From: Planctomycetota bacterium
Lineage (GTDB): Bacteria; Planctomycetota; B15-G4; JADJEK01
Assembly (NCBI GenBank): GCA_016795255.1
Contig: JAEUIB010000053.1
Coordinates: forward strand, 1-5,611
Reading direction: 5' to 3'
DNA length: 5,611 bases
Part shown: positions 1 to 5,611 of the stretch, one piece after another
How the letters are laid out: every line of letters begins with the position of its first letter
How positions within the stretch are numbered: position 1 is the first letter of the stretch
Made by a program: the position numbers and the translations under genes
Notes under the pieces: model-generated
Database searches by the model: none
What the model was told of the DNA's origin: nothing
What the model saw: only the letters and a program-made list of their open reading frames with translations

Positions 1-2
1 CC

Positions 3-974
3 GAGCTGTTCGCGTACGGCGCGCGCTTCCTCGACACGGGCTGGGGGTTCCTGAACACGCTCGTGCTGTTGTTCTCGAGTTTGACGATGGCGCTCGCGGT
101 CCGGAGCGCGCAGCTCGGCGATCAGCGTGGGTTGGTGCTGAACCTCGCACTGACGCTGTTCTGCGGAGTCGACTTTCTCGGCATCAAAGCGATCGAGTAT
201 CGGCACAAGATCCACGAGAACCTCGTGTGGGGGCCTGGATTCGCGGACGACCCGCGCGGCGACGTGAAGGCGGCGCCGACCGTCACCGACACGTACGTCG
301 ACCCGTCGATCCCCAACGCCGATCGCGGTCGAAAGCTCTTCACCGGCACCTGCTCCGCCTGTCACGGCACCGGGGGGAACGACGGCGCGATCAAGGGCAT
401 CCAGATCTCGACGAGCCCGTTCGTCGCAGGGAACGACGATGCATCGCTGATCGCGTTCATCAAGCGCGGCCGGCAACCGAACGACCCGCTGAACACGACC
501 GGCGGCACGATGTTGCCTCGTGGCGGAAATCCCAACCTGACCGATTCGGATCTCGGCCACATCGTGGCGTACATCCGCCTGCTGCAGCAGCGCGCGGGAG
601 GGAGAGGCTCGGGTGGGGATGGAGGGGCGGTCACGGCGTCGAACTCACCTGCGATGGACAAGGGTGGCACGACGACATCGATCCCGACGTCGTCCGCGAC
701 GGTTCGCGAGGAACGGACCGTGCTCGACCCGCGGCGCGACCCCTCGCGTCCGCCGAACATGCACATCTTCTTCGGCATCTACTTCGCGATGACGGGCCTC
801 CACGGCGTGCACGTGATCGCAGGGATGTGCGTGATCGCGTGGCTCTTGTACCGCGCTCGGCGCGGCGACTTCACGCGTCGCTACTTCGGACCGGTGGACC
901 TCGGCGGCCTGTACTGGCACCTGGTCGACCTGATTTGGATCTACCTGTTCCCGTTGCTGTACCTCATCCACTGA
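3..974 (+). CDS. Cytochrome c oxidase subunit III with inserted cytochrome c domain (5'-partial)
   Basis: This is the C-terminal part of haem-copper oxidase subunit III, an integral membrane subunit of the terminal oxidase. The frame is open from base 3 with no convincing start, so the gene begins upstream; a GTG at 63 lies inside a conserved helix and is not the start. Counting residues from base 3, two membrane helices (about 14-36, with the family's LNT...SS.TM pattern, and 43-66, ending K-x2-EY) match canonical helices IV and V. The last two (about 254-283, with TGLHGVHVIAG, and 302-322, with YWHLVDLIW) match helices VI and VII. Between them, where the family normally has a loop of only some 10-20 residues, lie about 170 residues. 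These hold a class I cytochrome c (C117-S-A-C120-H121, probable axial Met170) and a Gly/Ser/Thr-rich linker. The V-VI loop faces the periplasm in this family, as haem c attachment requires. The stop is TGA at 972-974, 22 bases before the next gene. The subunit III call is secure; the missing N-terminus and the rest of the oxidase operon should lie upstream. Confidence 0.93.
   Translation, partial: ELFAYGARFLDTGWGFLNTLVLLFSSLTMALAVRSAQLGDQRGLVLNLALTLFCGVDFLGIKAIEYRHKIHENLVWGPGFADDPRGDVKAAPTVTDTYVDPSIPNADRGRKLFTGTCSACHGTGGNDGAIKGIQISTSPFVAGNDDASLIAFIKRGRQPNDPLNTTGGTMLPRGGNPNLTDSDLGHIVAYIRLLQQRAGGRGSGGDGGAVTASNSPAMDKGGTTTSIPTSSATVREERTVLDPRRDPSRPPNMHIFFGIYFAMTGLHGVHVIAGMCVIAWLLYRARRGDFTRRYFGPVDLGGLYWHLVDLIWIYLFPLLYLIH
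315..590 (+). other. Cytochrome c domain inserted in the subunit III loop
   Basis: This is the inserted haem-binding domain within the subunit III reading frame. It opens with an N-A-D-R-G-R-K-L-F segment typical of the first helix of small c-type cytochromes and then has the haem-attachment motif CSACHG (bases 351-365). A Met in TMLPRGG (codon at 510) is a good axial-ligand candidate, followed by the closing helix pattern LTDSDLGHIVAYIRLLQ. The domain is a complete monohaem fold, and the reading frame is intact through it, which argues against a sequencing artefact. About 55 residues of Gly-, Ser-, Thr- and charge-rich sequence follow before helix VI and look like a flexible tether. The probable role, inferred from position, is to receive electrons and pass them to CuA on oxidase subunit II. 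Confidence 0.88.
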
Positions 975-983
975 CACGTGCGC

Positions 984-989
984 GAAAGG
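984..989 (+). promoter_or_regulatory. Ribosome binding site of the cytochrome c/EB_dh gene
   Basis: GAAAGG sits 7 bases before the ATG at 997, in the 22-base gap after the oxidase subunit III stop. It is a moderate Shine-Dalgarno match at good spacing and supports ATG 997 over the internal ATG at 1054, which would remove the positively charged stretch before the membrane anchor. I see no promoter or terminator in this gap, so transcription probably continues from the oxidase gene. Confidence 0.6.
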
Positions 990-996
990 TCGAACG

Positions 997-2790
997 ATGG
1001 CCGAGTCGCATCCATCAACGCCTCAGAAGTCCCACGATGGCTCGTCGTCACGCATGTCTCCGGCGGGATTCGGGGGGCTCCTGACGTTCCTCGTCCTCAA
1101 CCTCGTCATCCTCGGGTACGCGGTCCACACGACCGACCCGGCCGCCCACGACGGAGCGGTCGCGAATCGGACGCCTTCGCCGGGATCGAATCAGGGCGAC
1201 GCGATCGTGGTCCCGAAGCAGGCCGTCACGCAAGTCGACCTGCCGACCAACGAGCGAGTCGATCGCGCTTGGCTCGAACACTGCGCCGCGTGCCACGGCA
1301 TCGACGGTCGCGGGGACGGCCCGGCGGCGGAGCAGTTGTTCCCGCGTCCGCGCGACTTCAAGAACAGCCCGCTGCGATTCGCGTCGACCGGCGGGAGTCG
1401 GTTCGACGTGCTGGCCGCGATCGAGGGCACGATCGGGCGCGGCGTCGCTCGCTCGGCGATGCCAGGTTTCCACGGCGTGCTGTCGGAGTCCGAGATCGCC
1501 GGGCTCGCGCGCAAGGTCCTCGATCTGCGCGGAGACGCGGTCGAGGAGGCCGCGGTGGTGTTGGATCTCGGTCCGCGTCCGCCGTTCTCCCCGGAGTTGA
1601 AGGCACGCGGTCGGCATCTCTATGCCGCGCTGGGCTGCGTGACGTGCCACGGCGAGACCGGCCGCGGCGATGGTCCCGCGGCCGAGAACCTCCGCGACTC
1701 GGTGGGTCGGCCACTGAAGGCGGCGGATCTCGCCTCGGGTCTGTTCAAGTCCGGGCAGAACGAAGCGAGCCTGGCCCGCACGATCTTGAAGGGAGTGCCG
1801 GGCACCCCGATGGCCGCGTACGAAGCGGCGCTCGTGCGCCCCGACGCGAACGGGGTGAACGACACCACGGACGCCTGGGCATTGGTCGCGTACGTGCGGG
1901 ACTTCCGACGCATCGGCGCCGAAGTCGGCGAAGCATCCGGTGCCCGGATCGTCGCGCACCGCGTCGACGATGGAGCGTGGCTCGCCGATCCTGGTTCGGT
2001 TCGTTGGATCGGACTTCGCGGCACGGCGATCGAAGTCCACCCGCTGTGGCAGCGCGTCGACGACCTGCACGCGTTGACCGTACGTGCCGCGCGAACCGCC
2101 AGCGAAGTCGTCCTGTGCTTCGAATGGCAGGACGCGACGATCGATCTCGTCCACGGTGAGGCTCGCTGGCCCGACGGGGTCGCGGTCATGCTCGCGGCGG
2201 ACGGCAAGGTTCCGCCGCTGCCGATGGGCGTCTCGCTACCCGGCCTCGAGCCGAGCGCGCCGGTCAACGTCTGGCACTGGCGCGCCGATCGGCAGATCCG
2301 TGCCATCGCGGACCTGCCCGACCCCTGGGTCGACTTCGAACCGCCCGCGCCGGGCGAGACGTTCGTGTTCGTGCCCGGATCCACGCAGCTCCCTCGGCTG
2401 ATCGAGCCGAACGAGGGCATGACGTACGACGCGCACGCGGACGACTCGTCGTTCCGCACCGCGCGCGTCGCGGAAAACGTCTCGTCGACCTCGGACTTCT
2501 CACGCTCTCCCGCCGTCGAGGCCGTCGCGCGAGGATTCGGCACGCTGAGCCCGCAGCCCGAATCCGACCAAGACCTCGCCGGAGCGGCCGTGTGGTCGAA
2601 CGGCACGTGGCGCGTCGTCGTCCGCCGCCCGTGGACCGGGCGCGGCGCCGACGACGTCAAGTTCGACCCCGCCGTGAACGTGCCCGTCGCGTTCGCGTTG
2701 TGGAACGGCGCGAAGGGGGATCGCGCCGGAGTCAAGCAGATCAGTGGGTGGCATTGGCTAGTGCTCGACGAGACCGGAGGCAAGCCGTGA
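997..2790 (+). CDS. Membrane-anchored dihaem cytochrome c fused to EB_dh haem-b (NxrC-like gamma) domain
   Basis: This is a predicted periplasmic electron-transfer protein of 597 residues. In order: a short polar N-terminus; one hydrophobic segment at about 25-43, followed by a His/Thr/Asp-rich stretch and best read as an uncleaved anchor; a first cytochrome c domain at about 85-176 (C96-A-A-C99-H100, then GIDGRGDGPA, candidate axial Met155); and a second at about 197-304 (C214-V-T-C217-H218, GETGRGDGPA, candidate Met272). A C-terminal domain at about 315-597 matches the haem-b gamma subunit of type II DMSO reductase-family enzymes (ethylbenzene dehydrogenase EbdC type, Pfam EB_dh). Its signs are PVNVWHWRAD, a GFGTLSPQ stretch and the terminal VPVAFALWNGAKGDR..VKQISGW block. 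By rough analogy with EbdC, Met410 and Lys580 could ligate haem b; this is inference. The two c domains resemble each other, which suggests internal duplication. Overlap with the following NxrA-like gene implies it is that enzyme's gamma subunit and electron outlet. EB_dh subunits are often separate single-domain proteins, so this architecture is notable. Domain assignments are firm; the partner is inferred. Confidence 0.9.
   Translation: MAESHPSTPQKSHDGSSSRMSPAGFGGLLTFLVLNLVILGYAVHTTDPAAHDGAVANRTPSPGSNQGDAIVVPKQAVTQVDLPTNERVDRAWLEHCAACHGIDGRGDGPAAEQLFPRPRDFKNSPLRFASTGGSRFDVLAAIEGTIGRGVARSAMPGFHGVLSESEIAGLARKVLDLRGDAVEEAAVVLDLGPRPPFSPELKARGRHLYAALGCVTCHGETGRGDGPAAENLRDSVGRPLKAADLASGLFKSGQNEASLARTILKGVPGTPMAAYEAALVRPDANGVNDTTDAWALVAYVRDFRRIGAEVGEASGARIVAHRVDDGAWLADPGSVRWIGLRGTAIEVHPLWQRVDDLHALTVRAARTASEVVLCFEWQDATIDLVHGEARWPDGVAVMLAADGKVPPLPMGVSLPGLEPSAPVNVWHWRADRQIRAIADLPDPWVDFEPPAPGETFVFVPGSTQLPRLIEPNEGMTYDAHADDSSFRTARVAENVSSTSDFSRSPAVEAVARGFGTLSPQPESDQDLAGAAVWSNGTWRVVVRRPWTGRGADDVKFDPAVNVPVAFALWNGAKGDRAGVKQISGWHWLVLDETGGKP
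2776..2780 (+). promoter_or_regulatory. Ribosome binding site fixing the GTG start of the NxrA-like gene
   Basis: A strong GGAGG lies 6 bases before GTG 2787, inside the last codons of the upstream gene. It fixes a non-ATG start that overlaps the upstream TGA (shared GTGA, 2787-2790). The choice is confirmed by the protein it gives: the Tat motif begins at residue 12, as expected for an export signal. The overlap implies translational coupling of the gamma-like and alpha-like subunits. Confidence 0.85.
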
Positions 2791-5611
2791 ACGACGCGAA
2801 CGAACGCTCGACCCCGTGGACGCGACGACGATTCCTCGAGGCTCTCGCCGCCGGCGGTGCGGCGTGCTTCGCGTTCGGCAACGGCAGCTCGCTGCTCGCC
2901 GCGTTGCCGGACGTCGCGAACCCGCTCGAGCACTACCCCGATCGTGATTGGGAGAAGGTCTATCGCGATCAATACCGCTACGACCGATCGTTCACGTTCG
3001 TCTGTGCGCCGAACGACACGCACAACTGCCGTCTGCGCGGCTACGTGCGCAACGGCGTGTTCGTCCGCGCCGAGCAGAACTACGACAGCGGGGTCGTCGG
3101 AGACCTCTACGGCAACAAGTCCACGGAAGCGTGGAACCCGCGCGGTTGCGCGAAGGGCTACGCCCTGCAGCGGCGCGTCTACGGCCCGTACCGGCTGAAC
3201 GGGCCGCTCGTACGTGCGGGCTGGAAGCGCTGGGCGGACGACGGGTTCCCGTCGCTGTCGGACGATCCGAAGCGTCGGGACCACTACAAGTTCAACTCCC
3301 GCGGAACCGACACGTTCGTGCGCGTGTCGTTCGACGAAGCGCAGCGACTGATGGCGAAGGCCGCGGTCGCGATCGCGACGACGTACTCCGGTCACGACGG
3401 TGAGCGCCGCCTCGCCGCCGACGGCTACGAGCCCGAGATGATCGAAGCCTGCCACGGCGCCGGAACGCGCACGATGAAGTTGCGCGGCGGCATGGGCTTG
3501 CTCGGCGTCATGGGCAAGTACGGCATGTATCGCTGGTCGAACATGCTCGCGCTGCTCGACGAGGGAGTCCGCGGCGTCGCTCGCAAGGACGCGCTCGGTG
3601 GTCGCATCTGGTCGAACTACACCTGGCACGGCGACCAAGCGCCCGGCCACCCGTTCGTCCACGGGTTGCAGGCGTCGGATTGCGACTTCAACGAACTGCG
3701 CCACGCGAAACTGCACATCGGCTGCGGCAAGAACCTCGTCGAAAGCAAGATGTCGGAGTCGCACTGGTTCATCGAGCTGATGGAGCGCGGCGGCAAGATC
3801 GTCGTCATCACGCCGGAGTACTCGCCGGCGGCCAGCAAGTCGAACGAGTGGATCCGCGTCCGCCCCGGCTGCAGCGACACCGCACTGTTCCTCGGCATCA
3901 CGCGCGTGATGCTCGACAACGACTGGTACGACCCCGTCTTCGTCGCGCGCTTCACGGACTTCCCGTTGCTGATCCGGACCGACACGCTGAAGCGCGTGCG
4001 CGCGGCGGACGTGTTCCCGAACTACGTGCCGGGCCTGAAGAAGGACGGGCCGTCGTACACCGAGCAACACCTCACCGACGAGCAGTACGCGAAGATCGGC
4101 CACGACTTCGTCGTGATCGACGACGCGACCGGCGCGCCGGCCGCGCTGACCCGCGATCAGGTCGGCAAGCAACTCGACGCGGCGAAGCTCGCCCCCCGGC
4201 TGTCGTGGACCGGCAAGTTGAAGCTCGCCGACGGCAGCGAAGTCGAGGCGACGACGATCTGGGACGCGACCAAGTTGAACCTGCGCGACTACGACGTCGC
4301 GACGGTGTCGGAGATCACCGGAGCGCGACCCGACCAGATCGAAGGACTCGCCCGCGACATCTGGGAGACGACGAAGGCCGGACACGCCGTGGCGATCCAC
4401 GTCGGAGAAGGCATCAACCACTGGTTCCACGCGACGCTGTGCAACCGCGCGCAGTACTTGCCGCTGATGCTGACCGGCTCGATCGGCCGTCCCGGCGCGG
4501 GCTGCCACACGTGGGCCGGCAACTACAAGGCCGCGCTGTTCCAGGGCGCCCCGGAAGTCGGCCCGGGCTTCCTCGGCTGGATCGCCGAGGATCCGTTCGA
4601 GCCGAACCTCGATCCGACCGCCGACGGCAAGGTCATCAAGGTCGACAAGCGCAGCAAGGACGAGGAGCCGGCGTACTGGAACCACGGCGACCGGCCGTTG
4701 ATCGTCGACACGCCGAAGTACGGGCGAAAGAACTTCACCGGCAACACGCACATGCCGACGCCGACGAAGTGGTTGTGGTTCACGAACGTGAACCTCTTCA
4801 ACAACGCCAAGCACGCGTACGACATGCTGTTCAACGTCAACCCGAAGATCGACTGCATCGTGTCGCAGGACATCGAGATGACGTCGACCTGCGAGTACTC
4901 GGACATCGTGCTACCCGCGTTGTCGTGGCCCGAGTTCAAGACCTACGAGATCACGGCATCCTGCTCGAACCCGTTCTTGCAGATCTGGACCGGCGGTGTC
5001 GACTCGGTCGTGGACGGCCGGGACGACGTCGTGCTCATGGCGCAAGTCGCGCGTGCGCTGTCGCAGGAGACCGGCGACCCGCGCTTCGCGAACTACTGGA
5101 AGTTCGTGCTCGACGACGAGCGCGAAGGTGTCCGCGTCTACATGCAGCGCCTGTTGGACGGCTCGACGACGACGCGCGGTTACACCGTCACCGACATCCT
5201 CGCCGGCAAGTACGGCGAGCCGGGTGTCGCGCTGATGATGTTCCGCACGTATCCGCGGATCCCGTTCTGGGAAAACGTCCACGACGACGTGCCGTTCTGG
5301 ACGGACACCGGCCGGCTCAATTCGTACGTCGACATCCCCGAAGCGATCCTGCACGGCGAGAACTTCATCGTGCACCGCGAAGGCCCCGAGGCCACTCCGT
5401 ACCTGCCGAACGTGATCGTCTCGACCAATCCGCTGATCCGGCCCGACGACTTCGGCATCCCGATCGACGCGATGCATTGGGACGAGCGCACGGTGCGCAA
5501 CGTCAAGCTCGCGTGGGATCAGGTCAAGTCGACGACGAACCCGCTGTGGCAGCAGGGCTTCCGGTTCATCTGCCTCACACCGAAGACGCGCCACCGCGTG
5601 CATTCGTCGTG
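2787..5611 (+). CDS. nxrA: Nitrite oxidoreductase alpha subunit-like molybdopterin enzyme (3'-partial)
   Basis: This is the catalytic subunit of a type II DMSO reductase-family enzyme, closest by recall to periplasmic NxrA (nitrite + water to nitrate + 2 electrons; reversible in principle). The first 941 residues are present and end at the VHSS region near the C-terminus; the family is about 1,100-1,150 residues long. A Tat signal is clear: T12-R-R-R-F-L17 followed by an Ala/Gly-rich hydrophobic stretch. The FS0 iron-sulfur region reads C73-x3-D77-x3-C81-x39-C121. It aligns with the H-x3-C-x3-C...C of NarG, so Asp seems to replace one Cys ligand. The active-site region YTWHGDQAPGHP places Asp283 where NarG has its Mo-binding Asp (YDWYCDLP). 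Other Nxr-like blocks are GRKNFTGNTHMPTPTK, H538-V-G-E-G-I-N-H-W, QDIEMTSTCEYSDIVLP (from residue 694) and HREGPEATPYLPNVIVSTNP, which starts the C-terminal cofactor-binding domain. The frame is unbroken. The beta subunit (nxrB-like, four Fe-S clusters) is expected downstream. Substrate and direction cannot be read from sequence; nitrate, chlorate or selenate chemistry in a close relative remains possible. Confidence 0.9.
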   Translation, partial: MNDANERSTPWTRRRFLEALAAGGAACFAFGNGSSLLAALPDVANPLEHYPDRDWEKVYRDQYRYDRSFTFVCAPNDTHNCRLRGYVRNGVFVRAEQNYDSGVVGDLYGNKSTEAWNPRGCAKGYALQRRVYGPYRLNGPLVRAGWKRWADDGFPSLSDDPKRRDHYKFNSRGTDTFVRVSFDEAQRLMAKAAVAIATTYSGHDGERRLAADGYEPEMIEACHGAGTRTMKLRGGMGLLGVMGKYGMYRWSNMLALLDEGVRGVARKDALGGRIWSNYTWHGDQAPGHPFVHGLQASDCDFNELRHAKLHIGCGKNLVESKMSESHWFIELMERGGKIVVITPEYSPAASKSNEWIRVRPGCSDTALFLGITRVMLDNDWYDPVFVARFTDFPLLIRTDTLKRVRAADVFPNYVPGLKKDGPSYTEQHLTDEQYAKIGHDFVVIDDATGAPAALTRDQVGKQLDAAKLAPRLSWTGKLKLADGSEVEATTIWDATKLNLRDYDVATVSEITGARPDQIEGLARDIWETTKAGHAVAIHVGEGINHWFHATLCNRAQYLPLMLTGSIGRPGAGCHTWAGNYKAALFQGAPEVGPGFLGWIAEDPFEPNLDPTADGKVIKVDKRSKDEEPAYWNHGDRPLIVDTPKYGRKNFTGNTHMPTPTKWLWFTNVNLFNNAKHAYDMLFNVNPKIDCIVSQDIEMTSTCEYSDIVLPALSWPEFKTYEITASCSNPFLQIWTGGVDSVVDGRDDVVLMAQVARALSQETGDPRFANYWKFVLDDEREGVRVYMQRLLDGSTTTRGYTVTDILAGKYGEPGVALMMFRTYPRIPFWENVHDDVPFWTDTGRLNSYVDIPEAILHGENFIVHREGPEATPYLPNVIVSTNPLIRPDDFGIPIDAMHWDERTVRNVKLAWDQVKSTTNPLWQQGFRFICLTPKTRHRVHSS

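Noticed and set aside
591..755. Possible frameshift or assembly join between the cytochrome c insert and the subunit III C-terminus
   Set aside because: The frame is continuous from base 3 to the stop at 972, both flanks are intact domains, and the linker composition is typical of natural tethers.
975..996. Possible promoter or terminator between the first two genes
   Set aside because: The gap is only 22 bases and holds a Shine-Dalgarno-like GAAAGG. No stem-loop with a T-run and no -35/-10 pair are visible.
227..1084. Plus-strand frame of 285 codons overlapping the oxidase subunit III gene
   Set aside because: It is Arg/Pro-rich with no membrane segments or motifs; the other frame encodes a clear subunit III with cytochrome c.
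978..2159. Plus-strand frame of 393 codons overlapping the dihaem cytochrome gene
   Set aside because: It is an Arg-rich out-of-frame shadow with no domain, while the overlapping frame carries two CxxCH motifs and the EB_dh domain.
1620..4814. A very long minus-strand open reading frame (1064 codons) antisense to the dihaem and NxrA-like genes
   Set aside because: Its translation is Arg/Ala/Val-rich with no recognisable domain, and it spans two well-supported plus-strand genes. Long antisense frames are expected where codons are strongly G/C-ending.
4911..5603. Minus-strand frame of 230 codons opposite the 3' part of the NxrA-like gene
   Set aside because: It is a compositional shadow of the conserved NxrA-like frame, with Arg/Val/Asp-rich low-information sequence and no recognised family.

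Overview
The window is GC-rich DNA (about two thirds G+C by eye) carrying three tightly packed plus-strand genes that look like one operon. They appear to form an electron path from a periplasmic molybdenum oxidoreductase to a terminal oxidase. No rRNA, tRNA, CRISPR array, mobile element or terminator was recognised, and no gap between genes exceeds 22 bases.

Layout: (1) positions 3-974 hold the 3' part of a haem-copper oxidase subunit III gene whose start lies upstream of the window. A monohaem cytochrome c domain is inserted in the periplasmic loop between its canonical helices V and VI. (2) Positions 997-2790 hold a complete 597-residue protein with an N-terminal membrane anchor, two cytochrome c domains (two CxxCH motifs) and a C-terminal haem-b domain of the ethylbenzene dehydrogenase gamma-subunit (EB_dh) type. 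(3) Positions 2787-5611 hold the first 941 residues of a large molybdopterin enzyme. It strongly resembles, from memory, the periplasmic nitrite oxidoreductase alpha subunit NxrA of the Nitrospira/Nitrospina/anammox group (type II DMSO reductase family). It starts at a GTG overlapping the previous stop by 4 bases and runs off the end of the window.

Working model (inference): the Tat-exported NxrA-like subunit oxidises nitrite at the Mo-bis-PGD site, or reduces nitrate or a similar oxyanion. Electrons pass through iron-sulfur clusters, including those of a beta subunit expected just downstream, to the haem b of the EB_dh domain. They then move to the two c haems on the same polypeptide and on to the cytochrome c built into oxidase subunit III. 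Fusing the carriers at both ends would make the chain independent of a diffusible cytochrome c.

Organism: a Gram-negative-type bacterium with a periplasm and Tat export. The GC content and codon use differ from low-GC Nitrospina or anammox bacteria. A high-GC lineage such as Planctomycetota, Myxococcota or a Nitrospirota relative is possible, but the window alone does not settle this.
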